A program made the position numbers and the translations under genes. This document shows, one piece after another, positions 17,718-26,550 of a stretch of 64,000 bases of DNA. Location of the stretch: assembly GCA_963841945.1 (NCBI GenBank), contig CAWJFC010000001.1, positions 62,001-126,000 of the forward strand, given 5' to 3'. How positions within the stretch are numbered: the first letter of the stretch is position 1; each line of letters opens with the position of its first letter. The notes beneath the pieces are model-generated. The model worked only from the letters and a program-made list of their open reading frames with translations. It was not told the origin of the DNA and made no database searches. This DNA is from Acidiflorens sp963841945. GTDB lineage: Bacteria > Acidobacteriota > Terriglobia > Terriglobales > Acidobacteriaceae.

Positions 17718-19094
17718 TTACTGCGCTGGCTTCCTGTGCACTGGTGTCTTCTTCGGCGCCGCCTTTACCAGCATGGCTCCGTCGTCCATGGTCATGACAA
17801 ACGGCTTCGGCGTATACGATGTCGGCGTTCCCTGGAACTGGAAATCCGTATCCTCTTTCGGCATATCCTTTTTCGGAATTGCCGCCGTCATCGTCAAGTC
17901 GATGTCCGCCTTCTTCGCCTCGATGTCATCCTCGCTGCCGGCGAGCATCAGTTTGGTCGCTTTGCCCGTCGTGTCGATGCTGATAATGTGAGCCACCATC
18001 TGCAGCGGCTTGCCTTTGAGAGTCGTCCACACCTTGTCTACGTCCGGCGCATTGCCTTCCGACAGGCACAGTTGCCACTCGGCAAAGTTCATCTCCTCGA
18101 CCTTCTTCTGCTTCACAATGTCGGCACACTGCTGTGCGGGAGTTGGCGGAACATATTGCGTGACCGCGATGCCCGCCGGCGTGGTGGCCGTCGTCGCCTT
18201 CGCCATCAGATCCGTCCAGCCGTCGTCCGAGCCGTGGAACCGGTCGTACTTGCTCTGCCCGAACTTCGCAATCTGCGCCTTGCCCGCGCCCTGCGCCAGA
18301 TCGGCCGCGCGCGCGATGTAGAAGAGTCCATCAATCTCCTTGTCGGCGCCCTCGCATCCCGCCGGAGGAGCAGGAGTTTGACTGGGATCGCTGCCCGCGG
18401 GTGGTGCCGGAGGGCAAACCGGTGGGCTCAAGTAAGCCAGTGCCAGCGGATATACATCGCGCAGGCTGGTGGCGTCCGGAGCATCCGCCTGAACCGCCGC
18501 TGACAGGTATTCCTGCGCCTTCACATAATCCTTGGCTTGAAATGCAGCCATGCCGGCGGCGCCGTTAAAGATGTCCGCTGTTTCCGTTTTCAGCTTCTGG
18601 AAATCGGCGTCCGTCGTGCCTTCCGACTTGGTCGCGGTCTGCAGACACTGCAATCCCTTCACACCAAACTGTCCCGCTTCCGTCAGACTCTGCGCGGCGC
18701 CTGCGCCCCCTTGCTCGGCGGTAGCGCGCTTTGTAAACGACAGCAACGCCAGCGCCCGCAGATTGCACGGGTTCGCCTGCAGTACCTTCAGCGCTGTCTC
18801 TTGCGCCTTCGCGGCGTTGCCCGTTTGCCCGTAGGCGCTCATCAGAAGTTCGAGCGCGTCTTCCTTCATCACGCTGTTCGGATACTGGGTGAGAAACGCC
18901 TCCAGCCCACTGATCTTGGCACTTGCGTCCTGCTGCTGGATCGCTCCGACATAAGCGTTATATTCGGCGGGATCCTTGATCTCTTTCTTTTGGGCGGGCG
19001 GAGTGGACGCGGCCCCCTGGGCGGGTGCCGGAGTGGTTTGCGCGACGGCGGTAATGGCGGCTACCAGCAACATCGCAAGAACGATCTTCTTCAT
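17718..19094 (-). CDS. Secreted TPR-containing protein
   Basis: A 458-residue protein with a signal peptide (MKKIVLAMLLVAAITAVAQ) and a Pro/Ala/Gln-rich linker. Residues about 45-240 form helix pairs of TPR type, for example AEYNAYVGAIQQQD and ALKVLQANPCNLRALALLSF. A proline-rich loop near 245 follows, and the C-terminal 130 residues (MVAHIISIDTTGKATKLMLA and TDFQFQGTP) look like a small beta domain. Related proteins are common and uncharacterised in acidobacteria. It probably acts in the periplasm or at the outer membrane as a scaffold. It stands alone, with a good terminator after it. Confidence 0.75.
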   Translation of the reverse strand: MKKIVLAMLLVAAITAVAQTTPAPAQGAASTPPAQKKEIKDPAEYNAYVGAIQQQDASAKISGLEAFLTQYPNSVMKEDALELLMSAYGQTGNAAKAQETALKVLQANPCNLRALALLSFTKRATAEQGGAGAAQSLTEAGQFGVKGLQCLQTATKSEGTTDADFQKLKTETADIFNGAAGMAAFQAKDYVKAQEYLSAAVQADAPDATSLRDVYPLALAYLSPPVCPPAPPAGSDPSQTPAPPAGCEGADKEIDGLFYIARAADLAQGAGKAQIAKFGQSKYDRFHGSDDGWTDLMAKATTATTPAGIAVTQYVPPTPAQQCADIVKQKKVEEMNFAEWQLCLSEGNAPDVDKVWTTLKGKPLQMVAHIISIDTTGKATKLMLAGSEDDIEAKKADIDLTMTAAIPKKDMPKEDTDFQFQGTPTSYTPKPFVMTMDDGAMLVKAAPKKTPVHRKPAQ

Positions 19095-19492
19095 TCCTGT
19101 GGCTCCTTCATTATTTAGGAAGCGGATTCACGTACAGCCCGGCAATAGCAGAGCCGGTCTTCACGGCGAACTGCACCGTGAGAGTACCCCCGTAAATCCT
19201 CGGCCGCACGCACGAGCAAGGAGCGGCGTAAGAATTATTCCGGTGAGCCGGATTATAAGGATGTCCTTCCGCTTAGGCAAGCAAACTTGCGTATCGATGC
19301 CCTCCCTCGCTGCTTGGATGCGAAAAAGTTCTGGGGCGTCGAGAATTGAGGCCTCACAGCACTCCCCGGCTCGCCCATCCAGCCTACAATCAATCATCGA
19401 AGCCGAGTCGCGAAAATGCCGCAGTCCGGGCGTGACGAGAGCAGTTTCGAGCGTTGCTGTTACCAGCGAATGCGGCGGCGCAGGAGCATATT

Positions 19493-20263
19493 TTGAGCCA
19501 GATCGAGAGCCCGAACCGAAGTCATAGCCAGAACGAGGAACGAGGCGAATCCACGCCACTTTCGCAACAAGTCGCCGTCATAACCGGCGCTGGGAGAGGC
19601 ATCGGGGCAGCCATCGCCGCCAAACTCGCCCGCCTGGGAGCTCTCACCATCCTCTGCGGACGCACCCGCGCCGCCCTCGAACAGACCGCTGCGGCCATTC
19701 AAAACAGCGGTGGGCAGAGTGCGATCATGGAGTGCGACGTCACCGATCTGCGCTCCGTGGAGTCACTCGCCGTGCGCGTCGATCGCACCTTCGGACGCCT
19801 CGATATTCTCGTCAACAACGCCGGCATCATGGGACCGCCCGGCCCGCTTCACGAGCTGGCGCCCGAAGCCTGGGACCAGATCTTCAATACCAACCTGCGC
19901 GGCGTCTATTACACCATTCGCAACCTCGCCCCGCTCATGATCCGCGGCGGGAGCGGACACATCATTAATATCTCGTCGCTCGCCGGCAAGAACGCCTTGC
20001 CCAATGGCGCCGCCTACTCCGCCTCAAAATGGGGACTGAACGGACTAACGTACTCGCTGGCCGAAGAACTGCGCGCCCATAACATTCGCGTCTCGGTGAT
20101 ATGTCCGGGATCGGTAAATACAGACTTCAGTGGTCACCCAGGAAAGAAAGCGGAACGGATGCTGCAAGCGAGCGACGTGGCTCACGCGGTAGCCATGATC
20201 GTGACCCAGGCGCCGCAATGCTTCGCCAGCGAAATCCTGCTGCGGCCGACGCAGAAGCCATAG
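19493..20263 (+). CDS. Short-chain dehydrogenase/reductase
   Basis: A classical SDR of about 256 residues. It has the NAD(P) motif TGAGRGIG, the DVTD strand end, NNAGIMG, catalytic Ser in NISSLAG and the YxxxK pair YSASKWG, and ends with a standard PGSVNTDF segment. TGAGRGIG plus GRT after strand two suggests NADPH. Substrate cannot be told; the family includes 3-oxoacyl-ACP reductases and sugar dehydrogenases. TTG 19493 is chosen because AGGAG ends six bases upstream; a TTG at 19454 lacks this. It is followed by heptamer repeats and a convergent gene. Confidence 0.88.
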   Translation: MSQIESPNRSHSQNEERGESTPLSQQVAVITGAGRGIGAAIAAKLARLGALTILCGRTRAALEQTAAAIQNSGGQSAIMECDVTDLRSVESLAVRVDRTFGRLDILVNNAGIMGPPGPLHELAPEAWDQIFNTNLRGVYYTIRNLAPLMIRGGSGHIINISSLAGKNALPNGAAYSASKWGLNGLTYSLAEELRAHNIRVSVICPGSVNTDFSGHPGKKAERMLQASDVAHAVAMIVTQAPQCFASEILLRPTQKP

Positions 20264-20270
20264 CAACTGC

Positions 20271-20435
20271 AAGCTACGAGCGATGAGCTGTGAGCGATGA
20301 GCTGCGGGCGATGAGCTACGAGCTTCTAGCTAAGACCAAGCCTTCCAGGAGCCAGATAAACGACCGGGCTTTGCACGGGACATAGCATGGTTTGAACTGC
20401 TCAAAGCTCCAAACTCGAAGCTCGTAGCTCGAAGC
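20271..20435. repeat. Heptamer tandem repeats (GAGCTAC / GCTCGTA), two clusters
   Basis: 20271-20335 reads as about eight successive 7-base units of type GAGCNNN (GAGCGAT, GAGCTGT, GAGCGAT, GAGCTGC and so on). 20399-20435 is the opposite orientation: GCTCAAA, GCTCCAA, ACTCGAA, GCTCGTA, GCTCGAA. The two clusters face each other between convergent genes and could fold together. Confidence 0.85.
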
Positions 20436-20438
20436 CAA

Positions 20439-20918
20439 TTACTTCTTGAACAAATTCTCAAACGCCTGCCGCGCATCGTTGGGCCGCTGCGCCTGCTTGC
20501 TCGAAGTCTCTTTTTCCAGCCGCACCCGGATCGAAAAAAACGTGCAGTCGTTCCGCTTATCTTTCGGTGAAATCCTCGCTGGAATCGGCTGGTTGCATTC
20601 AAAGCGGCTGGAAGGATCGAAGTGTTCGCACTGCTTACAGGAATGCAAATCGGATTTGCACTTCGGACATTGCCCCAGCGTCGCGCTCAAATTCTCCAGG
20701 ATCGCTCCACACTCGGCGCATCGCGAAACCGTCCGCGTTCCCGGCATATTCAGCGGACGTGGGCCAAAGGTATTGTCGCGCCGAGCCGCCGGCGTTGGCT
20801 TCTCCATCCTCTTTTGCGGCTCGCTCCCCGAATCCTGGTACCCGCGCTGCCGGTATTTGCGATCGGACAAAAATCCCTCCTGAAACGCCTCATTCTGCGC
20901 CTTTGCCCTGCCTTTCAC
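20439..20918 (-). CDS. Zinc-ribbon protein of unknown function
   Basis: About 159 residues from GTG 20918. It begins with a charged segment (AKAQNEAFQEGF and DRKYRQRGYQDSG), then a double zinc ribbon: CAECGAIL, CPKCKSDLHSCKQCEHF, and two further cysteines. The C-terminus (QRPNDARQAFENLFKK) is a short amphipathic helix. No enzyme motif. The frame stays open upstream to 21050 but that part is rich in Cys, Gly and Ser in an implausible way and overlaps the leader of the divergent ytxH-like gene. ATG within KRMEKPTP is a shorter alternative. Probably conserved in acidobacteria; role unknown. Confidence 0.65.
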   Translation of the reverse strand: MKGRAKAQNEAFQEGFLSDRKYRQRGYQDSGSEPQKRMEKPTPAARRDNTFGPRPLNMPGTRTVSRCAECGAILENLSATLGQCPKCKSDLHSCKQCEHFDPSSRFECNQPIPARISPKDKRNDCTFFSIRVRLEKETSSKQAQRPNDARQAFENLFKK

Positions 20919-21052
20919 AAGACCTACTTTTCCACTCCCACGGCAACCCGCGCTCCCCGCGCAACATCTATCCTGCGCGGCGGGCCATGAATTGTCTTTC
21001 ACATATCCCGGTGCTACCATCCGAACAGGATCGGAATCGATAGGAGGCATTT

Positions 21053-21370
21053 ATGTCAGATCGTGACAGCAGCAGTTTCCTCTGGTTTCTCGCGGGTCTC
21101 GGCGTAGGCGCCGTGGTTGGAGTCCTCTATGCCCCGAAGGCCGGCGACGAGATGCGCGACACCATTCGCAGCAAGGCCCAGGAAGGCGCCGACCGCGCCC
21201 GCCAGCAGGCTCGCCGCGCGCGCGAACAGGCTTCAGACTGGGTCGATCGCGGCCGTGACGTGATCAATCAGCAAAAAGAACAGTTCCGCAGCGCCTATGA
21301 GGCTGGCCGCCAGGCTTACAACGAAACGACGTCGCCCGCCGCCACCGCCGAGCCGCCGAAGAATATGTAA
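21053..21370 (+). CDS. YtxH-domain protein
   Basis: A 105-residue protein with a single N-terminal membrane helix (FLWFLAGLGVGAVVGVLYAP), the YtxH glycine-rich signature followed by KAGDEMRDTIRSKAQEGADR. The rest is a long charged helix ending in a flexible tail. YtxH proteins occur in stress regulons and tether to the membrane; no biochemical activity is known. A strong AGGAGG lies six bases before the ATG. The next gene starts 20 bases later, so the two form a pair. Confidence 0.88.
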   Translation: MSDRDSSSFLWFLAGLGVGAVVGVLYAPKAGDEMRDTIRSKAQEGADRARQQARRAREQASDWVDRGRDVINQQKEQFRSAYEAGRQAYNETTSPAATAEPPKNM

Positions 21371-21390
21371 CGTCAGCTGAGGAGCAGCCG

Positions 21391-21903
21391 ATGAACGATA
21401 ACCTGTTAACAGTTTTTATCGCCGTGACCGCCGGCGCAGTCGTCATCCAGGCCGGAATCCTGGTGGCTCTCTATCTGTCCGTCCGCAAGAGCACCGCGAA
21501 AATGGACGCCCTCTCGACCGAACTCAAAGAGAAAGCGATTCCCACGATTGAATCGGTGCAGAGCTTCATCACCGAGGTCCGCCCGAGAATCGATACCATC
21601 AGCTCCAACGTGGCCGAGTCCAGCACGCTGATCAAGCACCAACTCGAGCGCCTCGACGCCACCCTCACCGATGTTCTCGATCGCACGCGCCTGCAAGTAA
21701 TTCGCGCCGATGAACTCCTCAATCGCACCATGGACAAGGTCGAAGAGACCAGCGAAATGGTGCACAAGACGGTCGTCTCTCCGCTGCGCCAGGTTAGCGG
21801 CGTGATGAACGCCCTTTACACGGGAGTCGAAGTCTTTCTAGGCAACAAGCGGCGCACCGGCAAAAACGGCATGGGCGTGCCGCAAGACGAGATGTTCATC
21901 TGA
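21391..21903 (+). CDS. DUF948-like membrane coiled-coil protein
   Basis: A 170-residue protein with one N-terminal membrane helix (VFIAVTAGAVVIQAGILVALYL) and a long helical cytoplasmic or periplasmic part with heptad spacing (IPTIESVQSFITEVRPRIDT and SSTLIKHQLERLDATLTDVL). It ends with a segment VVSPLRQVSGVMNALYTGVEVF. This resembles DUF948 proteins, which often pair with YtxH as here. Likely an envelope-stress or structural protein; role inferred. GAGGAG precedes the ATG. Confidence 0.78.
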   Translation: MNDNLLTVFIAVTAGAVVIQAGILVALYLSVRKSTAKMDALSTELKEKAIPTIESVQSFITEVRPRIDTISSNVAESSTLIKHQLERLDATLTDVLDRTRLQVIRADELLNRTMDKVEETSEMVHKTVVSPLRQVSGVMNALYTGVEVFLGNKRRTGKNGMGVPQDEMFI

Positions 21904-21937
21904 ATTTGTAATTTCTGATTTGTAACTTGAAATTGAA

Positions 21938-21985
21938 AATTGGCAATTTGGAAACCGCAAGGCTTTGCGGTCCAAATTGCCAATT
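21938..21985. terminator. Long perfect hairpin between convergent genes
   Basis: Outer arms AATTGGCAATTTGGA (21938-21952) and TCCAAATTGCCAATT (21971-21985) are perfectly complementary, and an inner CCGCAA/TTGCGG stem closes on a GGCT loop. Flanking A/T-rich words partly extend the pairing. It probably acts as a two-way transcription stop. Confidence 0.65.
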
Positions 21986-22011
21986 ACAATTTACCGCCAA
22001 CTACAAATTAC

Positions 22012-25000
22012 TTACTTCTCGTCCCCGTTCTCTTCTCCGCCTGACACCCGCGCGCTCCGCGGATCCGGCACGAATATCGACGGCACTCTCTGCTCCGCTG
22101 CCAGCTTCTGAAAGTTCCCGATGTCCACATTCCTCACCGCGTCCCACTGCGCCAGCAATTCATCGGTTTGCTTTTTCAGCTTATCGAACTGGTCATACTC
22201 CGCCGCCGTCGGCGCGGCATCCGCGTTCCCGGAAACGGCCATCGAAAGAAACGCCAGTTTGCCATCGATCCCAGGTGCGTATGCCAGTGAATCCTCGCTC
22301 GCCGCGATCTTGAAATTGATCAGCGGATCGCGCACCGCCACCAGCCTCGCGTCCAGTGCAGTCACGCCGTCCAGCAAGGTCTTCGCAGCCTCCGGTCCCA
22401 CGCGCCGCCGCAGTCCATCCAACTGATCGCGCACATCCTGAATCTCGTTCACGGCATCGTAAACCCGGTTCAACTGATCCCGCAGATCCATTTCCAGCTT
22501 GAACTGCTTTTCGAGATCCGCCTGCGAAACCGTCACCCTCGGATCGATCTTCAACTCAAACGACTCGGTCTCCGTCTTGCCATCAGCCGTCAGCCGCACC
22601 TGATATTTTCCCGGAACCGCCAGCGGCCCGCGCGCGCCATCGCCATACTCCCACAAGTAATAGCCCGGCACGCGATGCGCCTCTTCATAATGCAAATCCC
22701 AGACGAAACGATTTAGTCCGTCTTCCACCTTGATCTGTTTTTCCGGCTTCTTATCATCCGGATCGAGCGGCTCATCGAGCGGCTCTTTCCGCTTGCTTGA
22801 ATAGCTGCGAATCACGCTCCCGCTCGCATCCAGGATGTCGATCTTCACCTCTTCCTTATCCTTCGGCGCTTTCTTCACGTAGTAATAAATGATCGCGCCG
22901 TTCGGCGGATTCTTGCCGTTAAAGGCCATTCGCCCGCCCGGCGCCTCTTCTCCACCACCCGAGTGCTCACGATAAGCGACCGCCGGCGCATACAGATATA
23001 CGTCCTCGTTCACGATCGAATCCGCGTACTGACGCAGCGGCGTCACGTCATCCAGAATCCAGAATGCCCGGCCATGCGTCGCCACCACCAGGTCGTCATT
23101 CTTCACCACCAGATCGTGCACCGGCGCATTCGGCAGATTCAATTGCAGGCTGCGCCAATGCTCGCCATCGTCAAACGAGACAAACACGCCGCGCTCCGTG
23201 CCCGCATACAAAAGCCCCTTGCGCTTCGGATCTTCGCGCACCGCGCGCACAAACGCGCCCTCCGGAATCCCGCTTCCAATCTTCTTCCACGTCGCCCCGT
23301 AGTCGGTCGTCTTATAAATGTAGATCCCAATGTCGTCGTTCTGGTGCCGGTCGACCGCCACATAAGCCTTCCCTGCTTCGAGTGGCGACGCCTCAATCAG
23401 ACTCACCCGGCTCCACTCTGGCAGATCTTTCGGCGTCACATTTGTCCAGTTTTTTCCCTCGTCGCGGGTGACCTGCACCAGCCCGTCATCCGTCCCGGCC
23501 CAGATCAATCCCTTCGCCACCGGCGACGCCGCAATCGAAAACACCGTGTCGTAATATTCGGTCCCCGTATCGTCGATCGTCACCGGACCGCCCGAAGCCT
23601 GCTGCTTCGACTTATCGTTTCGCGTCAGGTCCGGACTGATCGCCTCCCAGTGCACGCCTCCATCCGTCGTTTTGAAGACGCGCTCCCCGCCGTAATAAAG
23701 AACATTCGGATCAAGAGGCGAAGTCACCAGCGGCGCCGTCCATTGAAAACGATGCTGCAACTTCGCCGCCCCGCCCCCGTCGCCTAACTCCGGCGAGACC
23801 GCGATGTTCTGCACCTGACCGGTGCGCCGGTCAAAGCGCGTCAGATTTCCCTGATAATCCCCGGCATAAACAATGTTCGGGTCGGTCGGATAGGGCGCAA
23901 TGTATCCCGCCTCGCCCCCGCCCACCGGATACCAGTCGTCGCGCCCGATCGCGCCATCGTCGCTCCGGCTCGCGATCGCCACGCTTGAACTATCCTGCTG
24001 CGAGCCGTACACGTAATACGGCGTCCGCGTGTCCGTCACCACGTGATAAAACTGCCCCGTCGGCTGGTTATCCTGCCGCGTCCATGACTTCCCGCCATCC
24101 ACGCTCACCGTCACGCCGCCGTCGTTCGACGCGATCATGCGCTTGGTGTTCTCAGGATCGATCCACAGGCCATGATTGTCGCCATGCGGCACTCTCACCT
24201 TGTTGAAATTCCGCCCTCCATCCGTCGACTTGAAAAATTCCACATCCGCCACATACACCGTGTCGGGATCCTGCGGATCGGCAATCACATGCATGTAGTA
24301 CCACGGCCGCTGGGTCAGGCTGTGGCTGCCATTCACCTGCTCCCAGGTCTCTCCATCGTCATCCGAGCGGTAGAGGCCCCCGTCTTCCTTGGCCTCGATG
24401 ATCGCGTACACGCGATCCGAATTCGCCGCAACCGCCACCCCCACGCGCCCATACGGTCCGTTCGGCAATCCGTGCTCCTCAAGATGCTTCCAGGTCGTGC
24501 CCCCGTCGTTCGATCGATAAAGCCCGCTCCCCGGTCCGCCGCTGTCCAGCACCCAGGGGGCACGCCGCACCTGCCACATGGCGGCAAACAAAATGTTCGG
24601 ATTATGCGGGTCGAACGCCACATCGACCGCGCCCGTGTTCTCGTCTTTATAAAGCACCTTCTCCCACGTCTTGCCGCCGTCCGTCGTCCGGAAAACTCCG
24701 CGCTCTGCATTCGGACCATAGGGATGTCCCAGCGCCGCCACAAACACCATGTCCGGATTCCGCGGATTGATGATCACTTTTCCGATCGCGCGCGAATCCT
24801 TCAGCCCCACGTTCTTCCAGCTCTTACCCGCGTCCAGCGACTTCCAGACGCCATCGCCCTGGGCAATATTTCCGCGCAGGCAAGCCTCGCCCGTTCCCAC
24901 ATACACGACATTCGGATCCGCCGTTGCCACCGCTACGCTGCCGATCGCGGGCGCGCCGTCATGATCAAAAACCGAAGCCCACGTGTTCCCGCCATCCGTC

Positions 25001-25314
25001 GACTTCCACACTCCTCCGCCCGTCGCGCCAAAATAATAGGTCGTCGGATCGCCCGGAATCCCCGCCGTCGTGAGCGACCGCCCGCCGCGAAACGGCCCAA
25101 TGTTGCGATATTTCATTCCGCGAAACTGCGGGTCGCCCTCCTGCTTTTCCTTTTCGGCGTTCGCGATCTCGACGGGCTGTTGCGTGGCCGGCGTTTCCTT
25201 TTGCACCGTATCGAGCTTCCGATTGCGTTCCTTTTGTTGCGAAAAGGAAAAGGTCGCGGCAAAGAAAACAAGCAGCGCAAGCAAGGCGCCGCGCATAAGC
25301 AGTCGCTGGTTCAT
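22012..25314 (-). CDS. Large secreted BNR/Asp-box beta-propeller protein
   Basis: A 1100-residue exported protein with signal peptide (LLALLVFFAATFSFSQ). Residues about 65-760 contain many Asp-box blades (KSTDGGNTW, RTTDGGKTWEKV, RSNDGGTTWKH, RSDDDGETW, KTTDYGATWKKIG), giving two seven- to ten-bladed propellers as in sortilin/VPS10 and xyloglucanase-type folds. The C-terminal third has a beta region (YYYVKKAPKDKEEVKIDIL, then GKYQVRLTADG) and a helical end. It is abundant in acidobacteria and usually annotated as glycosyl hydrolase, but I see no catalytic pair and regard it as a binding or surface protein. It has no operon partner. Confidence 0.85.
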   Translation of the reverse strand: MNQRLLMRGALLALLVFFAATFSFSQQKERNRKLDTVQKETPATQQPVEIANAEKEKQEGDPQFRGMKYRNIGPFRGGRSLTTAGIPGDPTTYYFGATGGGVWKSTDGGNTWASVFDHDGAPAIGSVAVATADPNVVYVGTGEACLRGNIAQGDGVWKSLDAGKSWKNVGLKDSRAIGKVIINPRNPDMVFVAALGHPYGPNAERGVFRTTDGGKTWEKVLYKDENTGAVDVAFDPHNPNILFAAMWQVRRAPWVLDSGGPGSGLYRSNDGGTTWKHLEEHGLPNGPYGRVGVAVAANSDRVYAIIEAKEDGGLYRSDDDGETWEQVNGSHSLTQRPWYYMHVIADPQDPDTVYVADVEFFKSTDGGRNFNKVRVPHGDNHGLWIDPENTKRMIASNDGGVTVSVDGGKSWTRQDNQPTGQFYHVVTDTRTPYYVYGSQQDSSSVAIASRSDDGAIGRDDWYPVGGGEAGYIAPYPTDPNIVYAGDYQGNLTRFDRRTGQVQNIAVSPELGDGGGAAKLQHRFQWTAPLVTSPLDPNVLYYGGERVFKTTDGGVHWEAISPDLTRNDKSKQQASGGPVTIDDTGTEYYDTVFSIAASPVAKGLIWAGTDDGLVQVTRDEGKNWTNVTPKDLPEWSRVSLIEASPLEAGKAYVAVDRHQNDDIGIYIYKTTDYGATWKKIGSGIPEGAFVRAVREDPKRKGLLYAGTERGVFVSFDDGEHWRSLQLNLPNAPVHDLVVKNDDLVVATHGRAFWILDDVTPLRQYADSIVNEDVYLYAPAVAYREHSGGGEEAPGGRMAFNGKNPPNGAIIYYYVKKAPKDKEEVKIDILDASGSVIRSYSSKRKEPLDEPLDPDDKKPEKQIKVEDGLNRFVWDLHYEEAHRVPGYYLWEYGDGARGPLAVPGKYQVRLTADGKTETESFELKIDPRVTVSQADLEKQFKLEMDLRDQLNRVYDAVNEIQDVRDQLDGLRRRVGPEAAKTLLDGVTALDARLVAVRDPLINFKIAASEDSLAYAPGIDGKLAFLSMAVSGNADAAPTAAEYDQFDKLKKQTDELLAQWDAVRNVDIGNFQKLAAEQRVPSIFVPDPRSARVSGGEENGDEK

Positions 25315-25428
25315 GAAATTTTGATCCCCAAAAACAGATTAGGCTTTCAGTCTATGGTAATGCCAAGCAAGCCAAAACGTAAAACGACATAGGCGAAAAC
25401 GAAACCCAGGCACCCCGCAATTTTTTCA

Positions 25429-25491
25429 GATGACTCGATGGCCCGATCACCCGATGACCCGATCTGAGAGCTCGATCTGACGACCCGATTT
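25429..25491. repeat. Octamer tandem repeat (GATSACCC), copy 1
   Basis: Successive units GATGACTC, GATGGCCC, GATCACCC, GATGACCC, then looser GATC and GACCC units. The same octamer recurs at 38146-38183 (opposite strand) and 38322-38375. Lies in the leader region between a BNR gene and a MerR gene. Confidence 0.8.
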
Positions 25492-25586
25492 CAATGCCGC
25501 ATCCACCTAGTCAACGGCCCAGTCACGAAAGCCCAACCGAATTCACCGCCTCTCAGCCTAAAATGTCTCAAACATTTCTCCAATTT

Positions 25587-25601
25587 TCTGTTTGAAACAG
25601 A
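25587..25601. promoter_or_regulatory. Palindrome before MerR-type gene
   Basis: TCTGTTT-G-AAACAGA, seven-base arms around one base, ending 11 bases before the start codon. Placement suggests an autoregulatory operator, but the usual MerR site has a longer spacer within the promoter, so this is tentative. Confidence 0.35.
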
Positions 25602-25612
25602 ATGCGCTGAGA

Positions 25613-26101
25613 ATGAAACGGCAGTTCACAACCAGCGAGGTCATCGTGCTCACCGGCATCACCGCCCGCCAGCTCCAGTGGTGGGATGAGCGCGGCCTCG
25701 TGACGCCGACCCGTCAAGGCCATCGCCGCATCTATTCCTGGGACCAGCTTGTAACCGCCGCCGTCATTTGCCAGCTTCGCCGCCGCGGCTTCTCTTTGCA
25801 GCGCATGCGCAGGGTGATTGCATTCCTCGAGCGCGAGTTCGGCACCAGCCTCGCCGCTACCGTCCGCGCCGCCTCCGAGTATCACCTGCTCACCGACGGC
25901 ACGCATCTCTTCCTGCGCTCCTCCGCCCGCCAGGTCGTCGACCTGCTCAAGAATTCCTCGCAGCCCATGTTCGATATCTGCCTGAGCGACGAGGTCCGGC
26001 GCGTGCGCGCTCAGATTCGATCTCGCACAGCTGAATCGCCAAAAACCGAATACGAGAAAATTCGGATCGCAAAAAACGGCTTCGTCAGCCGCGTCTTTTA
26101 A
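25613..26101 (+). CDS. MerR family transcriptional regulator
   Basis: A 162-residue regulator. The N-terminal winged helix is typical: FTTSEVIVLTGITARQLQWW, DERGLVTPTRQGHRRIYSW, then a helical segment (AAVICQLRRRGFSLQRMRRVI). The C-terminal part lacks the conserved Cys of metal sensors and looks like a small alpha/beta module, so the signal is unknown. ATG 25613 begins the family N-terminus; a TTG seven codons upstream would fall in the palindrome. No obvious target operon is adjacent apart from the zinc-ribbon gene 71 bases downstream. Confidence 0.88.
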   Translation: MKRQFTTSEVIVLTGITARQLQWWDERGLVTPTRQGHRRIYSWDQLVTAAVICQLRRRGFSLQRMRRVIAFLEREFGTSLAATVRAASEYHLLTDGTHLFLRSSARQVVDLLKNSSQPMFDICLSDEVRRVRAQIRSRTAESPKTEYEKIRIAKNGFVSRVF

Positions 26102-26172
26102 AAAAAATTCAGCGTCCGAGCGGACCCGGCCCCTAAGCCGCGCCCGCAGAGCGTAAACGGAGACCGGGAGGA

Positions 26173-26439
26173 ATGATGATCGGCGAACTCAGCATCATCA
26201 ACGAGTGGATTCCCGAACAAATGGAACCGGGCACAGTCTTCGTGCTCGAAAATGCCGGCGAGGTCGGCGAAAAAGAAGATCCCTACTGGGCTGTGCTTTC
26301 CTGCCCGGTCTGCGGCACCCTCGGTCTTATTACGCGTAAACAGATGGCTGGCCTGCTGCCCACCATCTGCGGCTCCTCGCAGTGCTCCGCGCAATTTTTC
26401 ATCAAAGACGAAGTCATCACGCCCCGCAAACCTTTCTAG
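26173..26439 (+). CDS. Small zinc-binding protein of unknown function
   Basis: An 88-residue protein with one CxxC (SCPVCGTL) and a later C-x5-C (ICGSSQC) that could form a zinc site. The flanking parts are acidic (MEPGTVFVLENAGEVGEKED). GGGAGGA lies correctly before the first ATG. No membrane segment. I do not recognise a function; its place after the MerR gene may mean coregulation. Confidence 0.7.
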   Translation: MMIGELSIINEWIPEQMEPGTVFVLENAGEVGEKEDPYWAVLSCPVCGTLGLITRKQMAGLLPTICGSSQCSAQFFIKDEVITPRKPF

Positions 26440-26550
26440 ATCGACTAACCGGCCCGCGCTTATTTCTCCGCGAACTCCCTTTTGCGAATTCAGTGATCCC
26501 CTCAGAAAAAATTGGAGCGGGTCCACGAAATCGGCGAATCACCCGATCCC

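Noticed and set aside
22963..25392. Long plus-strand frames opposite the BNR propeller gene
   Set aside because: Antisense shadows typical of GC-rich DNA: His/Arg/Pro-rich, no motifs, while the minus strand has many Asp-box blades.
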